64,000 nucleotides of DNA from Eucalyptus grandis (GCF_016545825.1 NC_052616.1:6324001-6388000), one strand, 5' to 3'. Counted from the first letter of the stretch, positions 1 through 12,754 are shown. The notes: generated from the letters alone by a model not told the origin. Program-made: numbers and translations.

Positions 1-275
1 CCTGAAAGCTGGGGCCGAGTATAACGTCGTGCCATCAATTGGGTTTTCAGCTCTTAGCAGGATAAATAAGAAGTTTAACAGTTTCAGCCTGTGGTTAGCA
101 ATACTTAGATCATTTATGAAGCAGACTGATCAATATAATCAAATACATTGAAGTGCAGTTTCTATTTGCTGTGCATATCGTTTCTTTGAATGAATGTGAA
201 TATGTGTTTAGTGGATGTAAAAATACAATGTGAATTTGTGTTTACGTTCTGCAACCGAGATTACGATTTTTTTTT

Positions 276-665
276 AATTGAGGCTTCCTCGAGAATAAAT
301 AACTAAATTTCTTTGTGATTTATGAGAAAATTAACTATTGACGTCTTCGCTCCATTTTTCTTCCACCATATCCCTCACTTGGAAAAATTCAAAATGAAAC
401 TTTTCAATATTTAATTAGATTTAAAGTTTTTTTCTCGGTCAATTAAATTCTCCGCATGTACCATTTTGATTTTTTAGGCTTCCTCGATAATAAATAACTA
501 AATTTCTTTGTGATTTATGGAAAAAATTAACTATTGGCATCTTCGCTCGATTTTTCTTCCACCATATCCCTCACTTGGAAAAACTTAAAATGAAACTTTT
601 CAATATTTAATTAGATTTAAGGTTTTTTTTCTCGGTCAATTAAATCCTTCACGTATAGTTTTTTG
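276..665. repeat. ~195-bp direct subrepeats inside the 3-kb unit
   Basis: Two adjacent copies (about 276-471 and 475-665) both start at the AGGCTTCCTCGA motif followed by AATAAATAACTAAATTTC, and run through an AAATTCAAAATGAAACTTTT-like stretch. The same pair occurs in the second unit (about 3328-3520 and 3523-3715) and the third (about 6293-6485 and 6492-6685). The doubling therefore happened before the 3-kb unit was amplified. Confidence 0.75.
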
Positions 666-1043
666 ATTTTTTTATGTTCCACGAGAACCGTCAGCCCTGT
701 GATTGGGGTGAATTGGCGATGGTGGCTGTGGTGATGCTAGTGAGAAGGATGCCCGCTTGATGCTGGAGTGAAGACTACCCTCGTACTCCACCCTCGTACA
801 TGTCCCTTCGGTCGGAGAGGCGTGGAAGGTTCATGCAAAGTTCGTGCAAGGTTTGTGCAATGGGCCACGAATGAAGGAGCTAATCTTCGAACTTAATAAC
901 CAGGCCCTCTCGGCTCAACCAAGGCATCCGGCTTCAAATTAGGTATCCTAGCTCAACTACGGCATCTCGGCTCAACCAAGGCATCCTGACGCTAGCTTAC
1001 CAAGGCATTCGGGCTCAACCTAGGCATTCTGGCTCAACTATGA

Positions 1044-1680
1044 GTACTTCTATGCACCACATAGAAGCATTGCATATTACAGGGAAGAAGGCAAGTCCTC
1101 CCTCCTCTCCTATGCTGGGCTACCAGATCGAAGCCCTATTTACGGACACTTCAAGCTCTTTAAGGGTGAGTTTCTAGCTCCATTTTCTGTTAAAATGATG
1201 GGTTTCCGGTTGATTACCTGAGTGATTTTCAATTTGTTATGACAACCACATAGAAGTATTGCATATTACAGGGAATAAGGCAAGTCCTCCCTCCTCTCCT
1301 ATATCGATGCTAGCAAATCCAAGCCCTATTTACAGACACTTCGAGCTCTTTAAGGGTGAGTTTTTAGCTTCATTTTCTGTTAGAATGATGGGTTTCTAGT
1401 TGATTACCTGAGTGATTCACAATTCATTATGGCAGTTATGCACCACATAAAAGTATTGCATATTACAGGGAAGAAAGCAAGTCCTCCCTCCTCTCCTATA
1501 CGGGCGCCAGCAGATCCAAGCCCTATTTACAAACACTTGCTTTTGAATCGTGAGTTTCTAGCTTCATTCTCTGTTAGAATGATGGATTTCCGGTTGATTA
1601 ACCAAGTGATTCTCAATTCCTAGTCATGCACCACATAAAAACATTGCATATTACGTGCAAGGAAGGGAATGGTCCTATAC
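1044..1680. repeat. ~190-bp tandem subrepeats (CACCACATA...GCATATTAC)
   Basis: Three full copies and a partial fourth begin near 1053, 1246, 1438 and 1626, each with ATTGCATATTACAGGGAA followed by a CCTCC-rich segment, or a truncated version. The same set recurs near 4086, 4270, 4470 and 4669 in the second 3-kb unit. Just upstream (about 900-1045 and 3945-4080) lies a run of degenerate short repeats around GGCTCAACC and GGCATCC. No coding sense is apparent. Confidence 0.75.
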
Positions 1681-4600
1681 AGTTGAAATTTTACCACTGG
1701 ACAAGACGAGTAGACATGGAAAGATTTTCAATTGGAGGGGAATTGTGGAAACACTTCCTGTAATGTTTCGACGGTTAGTTCCATTTTTTTTTATTTAATA
1801 TTCACGTTAACTCATTCTGTGTCATGCGTTTGTTAAGATGTTTAGTGTTTACTACCACATTTTCTGCCACTATTATAGTCAAGACGCGACAAACATGATT
1901 TATCAAATAATAACCTCAGATGAGCATTGTGCCCGAACTGGAGTGATGCTGATGCATAGGTAGGCTAATCAACTAAGTTTTATGCCTCGAGTGAGATTGG
2001 TCATCCTAGACGATCGCCAAGTAGTGAAATGATGCATGTAAGAAGTTGACTTTCTTCTTATTGTTACTTTTATCTATTATATCTCTTTAAACAAACTAAT
2101 ATGTAGACTTGTGATATAATAGAAACTGCATACTTGATAGATAAGTCAATCTCTATTAGATTTGACTAGAAGAGAGAAGTCAGAAATTCACTTGATTTTC
2201 TTGATCTACCATATTGGTTTTGATTTAGGACAAAGCCACGGAAACGTAAGAGAAGTTAAAAAATTAAAACCACACTCTGATTACATGAAACTGAAACTTC
2301 AAATCCTCCATTTTTTTATTCAGCCAAATTTTGTCCCAACTAATTTATGTTTATTTACTAATTATTCGTTTTTCCTGATTTATAAATTATGTAATGACTC
2401 TTATGCATTTTTATCTAATTTGGGAAGTAGCAAATCATGAATAATGAATTTTTTTTTGTGGAGATATATCGGGTGATTCACCATATTTCAATCACTGTCT
2501 ATATAATACTCAGGAGTTGATGACTTTGCCAAAGATTCGACCGACCTCTAGGCTCTGAACTTTTTTAATGCCCAGGTTATACAGCCTTCCCATGAAGGCA
2601 AGAGCTGTTAATGGGTTCACTAAAGTATTGACTCGAATACTTGACTGATAAGCATTAAGTAATTTGAAGTAATTTGAGTTTTAGATACGTTTCATCAATT
2701 AATTGTTTATTTTGCTACCTCAGTGAGGTTGAGTCACGAATGAAGATATATACAGTTGTCACGAAAAATTATTTCTATCCAAACTTTACAGCATTTATAC
2801 TATTTGATCTTAATTTGACAAAGATGGGTAGAGTTATTCAACTTATATTTCATATTTGTGTGGAACATTTTTTCTTTTTCGATAGGAAACAAAGCTAATT
2901 TGTTTATTACCCAAGTTTGCCGGATGAAGTTAGAATTGTTGTACTTGGTGCTCAACGCTTTGTGAAAGGTTTGACTCTTAATTCTGCAATAAATTTGTAT
3001 CATCATGGTCCTCCTAATAATTTCTTTTACTTCATGTGTCAGCACCTGAAAGCTGGGGCCGAGTATAACATCGTGCCATCAATTGGGTTTTCAGCTCTTG
3101 GCAGGATAAATAACAAGTCTAACAGTTTCAGCCTGTGGTTAGCAATACTCAGATGATTTATGAAGCAGATTGATCAATATAGTCAAATACATTGAAGTGC
3201 AGTTTCTATTTGCTGTGCCTATCGTTTATTTGAATGAATGTGAATATGTGTTTAGTGGATGTAAAAATGCAATGTGAATTTGTGTTTATGTTCTGCAACC
3301 GAGATTACGATTTTTTTTTTTAATTGAGGCTTCCTCGAGAATAAATAACTAAATTTCTTTGTGATTTATGAGAAATTAACTATTGACATATTTGCTCAAT
3401 TTTTCTTCCATTGTATCTCTCACTTGTAAAAATTCAAAATGAAACTTTTCAATATTTAATTAAATTTAAGATTTTTTTCTCGGTCAATTAAATTCTTTAC
3501 GTGTAACTTTTTGATTTTTTAGGCTTTCTCGAGAATAAATAACTAAATTTCTTTGTGATTTATGAGAAAAATTAACTATTAACATCTTCGCTCGATTTTT
3601 CTTCCACCATATCCCTCGCTTGGAAAAATTCAAAATGAAACTTTTCAATGTTTAATTAGATTTAAGGTTTTTTTCTCGGTCAATTAAATCATTCACGTGT
3701 AGCATTTTGATTTTTTTATGTTCCACGAGAACCATTAGCACTGTGATTGGGGTGAATTGGCAATCGATAGTGGCTATGGTGATGCTAGTAAGAAGGAGGC
3801 TCGCTTGATGCTGGAGTGAAACTGCCCTCGTACAAGTCCCTTTGGCCGGAGAGGCGTGGAAGGTTCATGCAAGGTTCGTGCAAAATCTGTGCAATGGGCC
3901 ACGGACAAAGGAGCTAATCTTCGAATTTAATAACCAGGCCCTCCCAGCTCAACCGAGGCATCCAGCTTCAAGTTAGGCATCCTAGCTCAACTATGGCATC
4001 TTGGCTTATCCGAGGCATCCTAGTGCTAGCTTACCAAGGCATCTGGGCTCAACCCGGCATCCTGACTCAATTATGAGTACTTGTATGCACCACATAGAAG
4101 CATTGCATATTACAGGGAATAAGGCAAGTCATCCCTTCTCTCCTATACTGGGCCAATAGATCCAAACCCTATTTATAGACACTTCAAGCTCTTCAAGGGT
4201 GAGTTTCTAGCTTCCTTTTCTGTTAGAATGATGAGTTTCTGGTTAATTACTAAGTGATTCTCAATTCATTATGGCAATTATGCATCACATATAAGCATTA
4301 CATATTACAGAGAAGAAGGCAAGTCCTCCCTCCTCTCTTATACCAACACTAGCAGATCTAAGCCCTATTTACAGACACTTCAAGCTCTTCAAGGGTGAGT
4401 TTCTAGCTCCATTTTCTGTTAGAATGATGGGTTTCTAGTTGATTAGCTGAGTGATTCTCAATTCGTTAACCACATAAAAGCATTGCATATTACAGGGAAG
4501 AAGGCAAGTCCTCCCTCTTCTTCTATACTGGCGTTAGCAAATCTCTTATTTCAAAGCCCTATTTACAGACATTTCAAGCTCTTGAAGGGTGAGTTTCTAG

Positions 4601-6956
4601 CTTCATTTTCTGTTAAAATAATGAGTTTCCGGTTGATTTGCCAAGTGATTCTCAATTCGCTATAACAGTCATGCACCACATAAAAGCATTGCATATTACG
4701 TGCAAGAAAGGAAGTGGCCCTATGCGGTCGAAATTTTACCACTAGACGAGACGAGTAGACATAAAAATATTTTCAATTGGAGGGGAATTGTGGAAACATT
4801 TGTTGTAATGTTTGGACGGTTAGTTTCATTTTTTCAATATTCACGTTAACTCATTATGTGTCTTGCGTTTATTAAGATGTTTATTGTTTATTGTCACATT
4901 TTATGTCACTATTACAGCCGAGACGCGACAAATAGGATTTATCAAGTAATAACCTCATAGAAGCATTGTGCCCGAGTTGGAGTGATGTTGACGCATAGGC
5001 AGGCTGATCAACTAAGCCGTATGTCTTGAGTGAGATTAGTTATCCTAGACAATCGCTAAATAGTGAAAGGATTTTTTTGTAAGAAATTACCAATATGTAG
5101 ACTTATGATATAATAGAAACTGCATACTTGATAGATAAGTCAATCTCTATTGGATTTGACTAGAAGAGAGAGGTCGGAGATTCACTTGATTTTCTTGATT
5201 TACCATATTGATTTCGATTTAGGACAAAGCCACGGAAACGTAAGAGAAGCTAAAAAATTAAAACCACACTTTAATGCCATGAAATTGAAACTTCAAAGCA
5301 AGGTCATGAATGATGGATATTTTTTGTTTTTGGCTTAACTTCCTGAACGTTTTTTTCTCATTTTGTCAGTCTAACAGCTCGCAAAAAGAGATAATAAGAA
5401 AACCATTGCTATTATCTGCAAAAGGGAGAGATTTTTTTGCGGGGATATATCGGGTGATTCACCCTATTGTAATTGCTGTCTGTATAACACTCAGAAGTTA
5501 ATCACTCTGCCAGAGATTTGACGGACCTTTAGGCTTTGGACGTTTTTAATGCCTAGTTTATATGGCCTTCCTATGAAGGCAAGAGCTATTGATGGGTTCA
5601 CTAAAGTGTTGACTTGAATACTTGACTGATTAGCATTAAGTAATTTGAAGTAATTTGAGTTTTAGTTACGTTCCATTAATCAATTGTTTATTTTGCTACC
5701 TCAGTGAAGTTGAGTTACGGATGAAGATATATACAGTTACCACGAAAAATTATTTCTATCTAGGCTTTACAGCATTAATACCATTTGATCTTAATTTGAC
5801 AAAGATGGGTAGGTTATTCAACTTATGCTTCATATTTGCGTAGAACCTTTTTTCTTTTTCGATAGGAAACAAAGCTAATTTGTTTGTTACCCAGGTTTGT
5901 CGAATGGAGTTAGAATGGTTGTAGTGCTCAACGCTTTGTGAAAGGTTTGACTCTTAATTTTGCAATAAATTTGCATCATTATGGTCTCCTGATAATTTCT
6001 TTTACTTCATGTGTCAGCACGGGGTCAACTATAGCATGATGCCATTAATCGAGTTTTCAGCTATTGGCAGAATAAATAACAAGTCTAACAGTTTCAGCCT
6101 ATGGTTGGCAATACTCAGATGATTTATGAAGCTGACTGATCAATGTAGTCTAATACATTGGAGTGCAGTTCCTATTTGCTGTGCATATTGTTTCTTTGAA
6201 TGAATGTGAATATGTGTTTAGTGAATGTAAAAATATAATGTGAATTTGTATTTACGTTCTGCAACTGAGATTACAATTTTCTTCTTTAATTGAGGCTTCC
6301 TTGAGAATAAATAACTAAATTTCTTTGTGATTTATGAGAAATTAACTATTGACATCTTCGCTCGATTTTTATTCCACCATATCCATCACTTGGAAAAATT
6401 CAAAATGAAACTTTTCAATATTTAATTAGATTTAAGGTTTTTTTTTTCGGTCAATTAAATCATTCACGTGTAGCTTTTTGATTTTTGTTAGGCTTTCTCG
6501 AGAATAAATAACTAAATTTCTTTGTGATTTATGAGAAAAATTAACTATTGACATCTTCGCTCGATTTTCGTCCACCATATCCCTCACTTGGAAAAATTCA
6601 AAAAGAAACTTTTCAATATTTAATTAGATTTAAGGTTTTTTCATTGGTCAATTAAATTCTTCACATGTAGCTTTTTGATTTTTTATATTCCACGAGGATT
6701 GTTAGCACTATGATTGGGGTGAATTGGCGATCGATGGTGGCTATAGTGATGCTAGTGAGAAGGAGGCCTGCTCGATGCTGGAGTGAAGACTGCCCTCGTA
6801 CAAGTCCCTTCGGCCGGAGAGGTGTGCAAGGTTCGTGCAAGGTCCGTGCAAGGTTCGTGCAAGGTTTGTGCAATGGGCCACAGACGAATGAGCTAATCTT
6901 TGAACTTAATAATTAGGCCCTCTCGGCTCAATTGAGGCATCCAGCTTCAAGTTAGG

Positions 6957-7214
6957 AAAACCAACTTCTATTAATGACACTTTAATTGCAAACATTGCTT
7001 TGGCCATGGCTAAAATTCCTTTTCAATATTGTTCTCTCATCCATAACATGTACGGAAATAAGGCTTTTTGATATTTGCCTAAAAAACTCCCTTAAGTTCA
7101 TTTTATTATGCAGGTTAAGTGATATGGCGGACTTCTATTATATATACATGTTATGGCCCAATAGTTTAAAGGCGCATTATAGTCTATTATTATATAGTAT
7201 GGCAATTTATTGGT
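6957..7214. other. AT-rich spacer between tandem array and P450 palindrome
   Basis: This stretch follows the breakpoint of the 3-kb array. An open frame at 6986-7366 crosses it and continues into the palindrome arm. The frame has no recognisable domain, a hydrophobic low-complexity composition and no intron or promoter signals, so I do not call a gene. Confidence 0.5.
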
Positions 7215-7483
7215 ATGGAGTATTTGGGATTTGGTGGCTCTTAATTTTACTTTATCATATGACCTTCAAACTTTTTGTTCAATTATCGAAGTTCAAACCC
7301 ATAGGACAATATTTCTGTCAATTTGGAGTAATCTTCCTTACAATTTTCAACATGAATAATATATGAAGACAACATATGATATTCATCCATTAAACAACTT
7401 AGTTTACAGAAAAAGGCGTCACCCCACATGCTTCCTCATTTTTTTTTTTTGTAAAATTATCGCATAAATATGGATCCTACCAA

Positions 7484-8009
7484 CTATTCCTTTACATGGA
7501 GATGCAAGTTAGGTACCCTACTCAGGATACATTACCATCTCGTCCGTCCCCCAGTTGCAGCTTCGCACAAACCTTCAACCCGAACCGAACGGCAGGTAGT
7601 GCAAATTCCCTCCCGAGCATTCCAAATTGGAGGCCTCTCCCCCCTCGAAGAATCTCTCCGGCCAAACTCGGACAGGTCGGACCAGAACTACGAGTCTCAG
7701 TCCGTGGCCCCACGCGCTCCAGAAGACTTTAGCATCTTTGGGTATGATGTATCCGCCTACCGTGCGGGTTTGGCTTAGGCTGCGGGGCAAGAACAGAGGT
7801 GCTGCAGGGTACAGTCTCAGTGTTTCCTTCACTACCGCACGCAAGTATGGTAATTTGTAGTTGTGGGACTCCTCGACCATGTTGTTCAGCTTGACAACAT
7901 CATTGAGTTCTGTCTAGACTTTGAGAAGGACTTGCGGGTGTAGTAGCAGCTCGGCCATTGTCCATCCGACCATGGTTGATTTGGTATCGGCACCACCTAT
8001 GACGATGTC
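7484..8009 (-). pseudogene. CYP706-like P450 exon 2 pseudogene, left palindrome arm
   Basis: Read on the minus strand, the sequence follows exon 2 of the intact gene at 16.8 kb. It starts at a TAG acceptor (8010-8011) with an I-helix segment reading GGADTKST, then the ExxR helix (KETLR) and a VGGY-IIPK segment. It is broken: an in-frame stop at about 7914-7916 (where the intact gene has the K of QKELD), a small deletion after SAWG that shifts frame, and a deletion of about 130 bp covering most of the segment between the haem-binding loop and the C-terminal TPR motif. The cysteine loop survives as KVCAK with glycines lost. No exon 1 lies upstream. It cannot encode an enzyme. Confidence 0.9.
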
Positions 8010-8061
8010 CTAGTAAAAACAGCATGGTAAATAGCTCTCATGGTAGTTTCATTTTTATTAG

Positions 8062-8700
8062 GACATCATTATAGGTGGTGCTGATACCACATCAACCATG
8101 TTTGAATGGACAATGACCGAGCTACTACTACATGCACAAGTCCTTCCAAAGGTCCAGAAAAAGCTTGACGACATCGTTGGGGTGAACAACGTGGTCGAGG
8201 AGTCCCACATCCACAAGTTGCCATACTTGCATGCAGCGGTGAAGGAAACTCTGAGACTGCACCCTGCAGCATCTCTGTTGTTGCCATGCAGCCCGAGCCA
8301 AACCTGCACAATAGGCGGATACACCATACCCTAAGACGCTAAAGTCTTCTCGAACGTGAGGGGCCACGCATCGAGAGCCGCAGTTCTGGTCTGACCCGTC
8401 CGAGTTCCGGCTCGAGAGGCTTTTTGAGGGGGAGAGGCCTCCGAGTTGGAATACTTGGGACGGAATATGCATTACATACCATTCGGGTCGGGTCAACGGA
8501 TTTGTGTGGGGATCCAACTGGGGGAGAGGATGCTAATGTATGTATTGGCTACGCTCCTGCGTTTGTTCAAGTGGAGATGGCCATGGGGCCGGGAGTTGGA
8601 TTGCGAAGACAAATTTGGGATAGTTCTTGAGAAGGCCACTCCACTTATTGCTATCGCCACTCCGAGGGTATCTGACTTGCATCTCCATGTATGGGAATAA
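8062..8700 (+). pseudogene. CYP706-like P450 exon 2 pseudogene, right palindrome arm
   Basis: Exon 2 begins after a TTAG acceptor with the I-helix motif GGADTTST, then EWTMTELLLH, KETLR (ExxR), FGSGQRICVG (haem loop, cysteine kept) and ends HLHVWE before a stop at 8698-8700. It has a premature TAA near 8332 after GGYTIP and disturbed frames between about 8345 and 8445, where the PERF region should be. Sequence after 8446 is open again to the end. It is closer to full length than the left arm. No exon 1 is attached, because the left arm occupies the upstream DNA. This is a non-functional duplicate of the gene at 16.8-18.8 kb or of a lost sister. Confidence 0.9.
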
Positions 8701-8966
8701 TCTAGTGGGATCCAAATTTATGTGATTATCCTAGTTATCAAACCGGGAATCACCCGGGGGGATTATTAGTTGGTTAAAATATGAATTATCATACGTTGTC
8801 TTCTTATGGAGGTCGTACAATGTCACATAGTATGGAAAAATTCAGAGGGAAGATTCCTCCAAATTGATAAAATATCGTACCGTGGGCCTAAACTTAAAAT
8901 AATTAAACAAAATTATACGATAAAGAAAAATTAAGAGCCGCCAAATCCCAAATATTCCATAAAGGA

Positions 8967-9700
8967 AAATGACCTTAATAGTCCCTAAATTATGACCTAA
9001 CGTGTAGTCTTATCTCCGAACTTTCTATTCACTCAATTGATTCTTGAACTATTCTTAAATGTTCAATGTAATTCTTAAGCTCATAAGGGACGAAGCTATC
9101 ACAACTCTCTAAACTATTGTGAAATGTGCAGTTTATCTTTGGGGATTTCTAGAAATTGCAATTTAGTTCCTAAACTTTTAATTTATTCAATCAAACCCCT
9201 CAAATTTTTATAACAAAGTTAAATTAGTTATTTGGTCCTTTCAATTTATTTTTTAATCATTTATAGAAGTGAAAAGTAAAAAAAATGACTTCCTTAAAAA
9301 GATAAGATGAAAATGTACTTTTAATTTACTTACCAAAAAAAAATGTACTATTAATTCTTAAAAGTCTTATAAATTGCATATGTGACCAGAAAATATAATG
9401 GAGGATTAACGGCTACAACAAAATGCCAATTTAAGGATGTGTAATGGGATACCCTGCACAAGATTTATGGTGAAGATCTTTCAATAAAACATCATACGAT
9501 CTACCTAAACATATTGTTTTTATAGTAAGATGATGTAAATCATGACAGAGCAATATAGATAGATTAGTCTATAAAATTGATTTATTAAGTGATATGTCAG
9601 ACTATAAGCAGTTCGATAAACAGATTATTTATATTTTGTAACGAATAACCACATCGTACATCCACTTTATAAATTAATCATATTACCTATCTTTGGAAGT
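8967..9700. other. AT-rich intergenic, fold-back-like terminal sequence
   Basis: Positions about 8968-9260 contain phrases such as CCTAAATTATGACC, TTCAATGTAATTCTTAAG and CAATTTAGTTCCTAAAC. They resemble the arms of the fold-back element at 29.9-30.3 kb, so this is probably a related non-autonomous element or one of its ends. The rest is AT-rich with no gene signal. Confidence 0.4.
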
Positions 9701-10310
9701 CTACTACCGTGACATCCAGGTTATCACCCAACGAAATCATGCACTCTTGAGTACTAAATCCGTCATTGCCGCGACACCGTCACCGCCACAATCGCGCACC
9801 ACCTCGCCACGTCCCTCTCCCCAACCGGTTTTCCTTGATTGCGACGGACGACAGTAAGATGGCAATAAATGGTGACCGTGCCTTTGGACTGCCACAAAAC
9901 TAAGGAGCCTTGACCCAAACAGTCAAAGACGGGGGAAGCTTGAAATGCGGCCTAGAATTCATCCACGTTGACCCAAAAACGTGGCACAAAAACTCCACGT
10001 TTGGCCATGCAAGGGCGAAGGAAATTGAAGTATAAAGACCAGCACCCTCACCCAAAATTCTTACATCCTAACTCTCACGGTCTCATCACCATCTTTCTTC
10101 ATTTTCGCACCCAACCAGAAGCATCGCAGGCCTCGTTTCGCCCTCATTCCGCTTGCGCCACCCAGCCGTCCTCAAGCCACCCTATCAACTTGTTGCGGAT
10201 CGACGAACGACCGGCCGCAACTAGGCTTCCGAGACCTCGCCGGAACCGCATTGACACTTGCTTTGGACTAGAGGCAAATAAATTGCCTTATGCTGCATAG
10301 GTTGATTGCC
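9701..10310. other. Less AT-rich stretch, no gene recognised
   Basis: An open frame at 9968-10300 (110 codons) is Pro/Arg/His-rich, shows no domain and no homologue I know, and ends without signs of splicing. I see nothing firm here. Confidence 0.3.
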
Positions 10311-12289
10311 ACGCGTCGAGATTGATTTCCTTAGACTTTAGTTGTCTCGGTTGATTTCATACATAGTTGTGTTAGTCAGCAATGTCGGAAAACGTACATC
10401 ACGAGCATTCTTCAAATTATAGTTTATTGAGTTCACTGAGGTGTTGCTGAAATACGAGATGTTGACATTTGTGTTGGTTTGAGCTTAAATGATACGAGTC
10501 GCGGACGAGTTCGAGGATACGACTATTTTGGTTCAGTTAATTGTAAACTGTACTTTTGCCAATTTTATATTGGTATTTGTGGTATGAATTTTGTGAAGCT
10601 TTCTTCACAAAAGTTTCGCATTATACTCTGTTTTATAATATATTTTAATTTCGGATTTTTTGGACTTCGTATGTTCAAAATATATTTAAAAAACTGAAGC
10701 GGGTTTGAAACTATTTTCTCGGATTCTTATTGACCTTTACTCGGTTCTTATTTTCCACTGAGTTTTCGACAAAAGATTTGGATAAATATTCTTCATGAAA
10801 GTTTTAGACCATACCTTAGACTATAATATATATTTTTTCCATGATTTTTGGAATTCCTTTAAGATTTAAAAATGTCCAATTTCGAATCTGTCTTACATTG
10901 GAAATTTACCCACTTTTGACCCAAATTATATAAAATTGTTGGGACCCGTACAAGTTTAATCGGATTTTGAGTTCTTCGTCAAAAACGTTCCTTGGTGTCT
11001 CGTCCACATCGTGTTAAAGTTTGGTAATTTTGAAATTGATTTACTTGGCGATTTCTGGTGATTTCTAAAAGCAGACAAACTGCCCCTTTTATTGTCAATT
11101 TCAAGATTTTGAATAAACTCCTTTTTATAACCCGTCTTATTGAACTGGCACCGCCAACCAAATGTTTTGTACCGTTTTTCTAATTTACAAATGGACAAAG
11201 GATTTTGAAACTGAGTTGATTCTTGTGCATTAGCACAGTGGATGGCATGTGAAATTGAATTGTTGAATTACTACACCAAGGAATGAGTGTGTGATTTGGG
11301 AATGTCATTGATCCTTGAAATGATGATGCCCCGGGTTGTAATCGGAATATTTGGAGGGATAACTGGGTTCCTCCATATGCTTGGAAAATGTCACATGATT
11401 CCCCTAGATGTCCTCGCGATGTTTGATGGGTGCGAGATGCTCAAGGGGTAACGAGGTTCCTTGAAAGATGGTGGCAGTCAATTCACAGTAAAGATATCAG
11501 TTGCACTTCCAGATTTCATTTACGCTTTACTAGGTTATTGTTTTCCTAGGAAATGTTTTCTATTTGCTATCCTAATTTTGAGAAAGGTTCTCCGACAAGT
11601 TGATATCATTACGATCTCCTGTCTTTTATATTTAGACTTCCTTGTATATGCTATTATTGACTCATGTGATACAGATAAATTAGTAATTTGCTTGCTGAGC
11701 TTTGTGCTCAATTGTGGTTGATCACTATTTTTTAGATTAGTAGCATTTTGGGAAGATCAGGCTAAGATTTTAGATGTACTGTGGGAGGGAAATAGATTAC
11801 ATAGTACATATGTGGTATCTAGGTCATGATGATGTAGCTACTACAGTTTCTAGGTGTAGTACAAAGTAGCGGTACCTTCTGCTCATTCCCTAGTATACCC
11901 AACCCTATCATCTAAAATATATATAAATAAAAAATGAGAGTACCCGGTTATATATTTCTACATGCGTTGCTTGAAGTTAGTGTGTACTGGGTTGTCGTTA
12001 CACGTTTTCACATACCTAAAATGGAAAGAATTGGATAGTTACGTTAGCTGTGAAGTACCAGGGCATCACAATCCTATTTTCGAAAGCCAATGAACTGCAA
12101 CTTCCAATTGCAATTGAATGGGTCAGGCCACTTTAATATTCCGTGTAATGTGTGTAAACATAATTTCTCCCCAAAGTCGAATATAAGCAATTGCCAACCT
12201 ATAATTGACTTGTCCGACTGGCATATCCCCACTCCATAGCAACAAAATGAAATTGATGAGAAAATCACCCAATCGATCCTAAACAAATA
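10311..12289. other. Probable decayed LTR-type repeat sequence
   Basis: The stretch is AT-rich and lacks coding capacity beyond short open frames. Its texture, with long T-rich runs and phrases such as GGGACCCGTACAAG, resembles plant LTR sequence in my experience. I find no matching second LTR, primer-binding site or polyprotein in the window, so the assignment is an inference. Confidence 0.25.
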
Positions 12290-12560
12290 ATGTAGATGCC
12301 GATTTAGTCATGAACTGTTTAATTATGCCAATGTAGTTCTAAATCTTTATTTGAAATTCTAATTGTCGAAAATTACTGATGACAATCCATTAGTTGTCCA
12401 AGCCAACATGCCACATAGGACGTAAGTTTTTTTCAGCGACATTTGATTGGACTAATTTCATTAGAATTTCACATAAAGGTTTAAGATTACATAGGCAAAA
12501 TTGAAAAATATAAAACTGAATTGGAATTCATACAATAGGTTTATGAATAATAGGGTAATT
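12290..12560. repeat. Imperfect fold-back element
   Basis: The left arm (about 12300-12400, GCCAATGTAGTTCTAAATC then TTTGAAATTCTAAT) is matched in reverse complement by the right arm (about 12430-12545). The right arm read backwards gives GCCTATGTAATCTTAAAC and GTGAAATTCTAAT. The loop between them is short. No transposase is present; it looks like a non-autonomous MITE or Mutator-type fold-back. I could not fix target duplications. Confidence 0.6.
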
Positions 12561-12754
12561 ATCTTTGATATTAATATGAGGCTAATTCTATTCCTATGAT
12601 TTTAACAAAAGATTTGAGGTACTATTAGTTACAAATCGATATGGTCCATCCAAATATTCTATACCGCGGACAATAATTTGACCGGAGATCAAAAGAAGTA
12701 TGTCGTGGTGGCTGATGCTTAAGAAACGGCAATCCTGAAGGAATTCGGTTCACT

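Larger units (their letters stand above)
1..6956. repeat. Tandem array of ~3-kb units, about 2.3 copies
   Basis: The sequence at position 1 recurs almost unchanged at 3046, and a more diverged version appears near 6018, giving periods of about 3045 and 2970 bp. Landmarks keep their order in each copy: the block at 672, 3718 and 6689, and the direct subrepeats described separately. The third copy breaks off near 6956 where unrelated AT-rich sequence starts. The array begins at the window edge, so it probably extends to the left. Short open frames inside (for example 2917-3156) are interrupted differently in each copy and resemble no family I know. The unit could be an old duplicated gene remnant, an unclassified transposable element or a large satellite; I cannot decide. 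Confidence 0.85.
7215..8966. repeat. Large inverted repeat (near-palindrome) of P450 exon 2 plus 3' flank
   Basis: The left arm (about 7215-8036) and right arm (about 8038-8966) are reverse complements with scattered differences. Matching pairs, from outside in, are TTTGGGATTTGG near 7226 with its complement near 8950, GAAGACAAC near 7370 with GTTGTCTTC near 8796, the shared GGATCC near 7472 and 8706, and the P450 exon 2 sequences that meet at the centre. The central spacer is at most a few tens of bases. Each arm carries the end of the P450 intron, exon 2, the 3' UTR and downstream flank. The left arm is shorter because of a deletion near its P450 3' end. Confidence 0.9.

Noticed and set aside
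1..6956. CRISPR array
   Set aside because: Repeat units are hundreds to thousands of bases long and the sequence is a plant nuclear one.
6986..7366. 126-codon frame before the palindrome
   Set aside because: No domain, low-complexity hydrophobic content, and half of it is part of the duplicated P450 flank.
9968..10300. Gene encoding a Pro/His-rich protein
   Set aside because: No family features, splice signals or supporting context.
10311..12289. Complete LTR retrotransposon
   Set aside because: No paired LTR, primer-binding site or polyprotein was found; only the sequence style suggests it.
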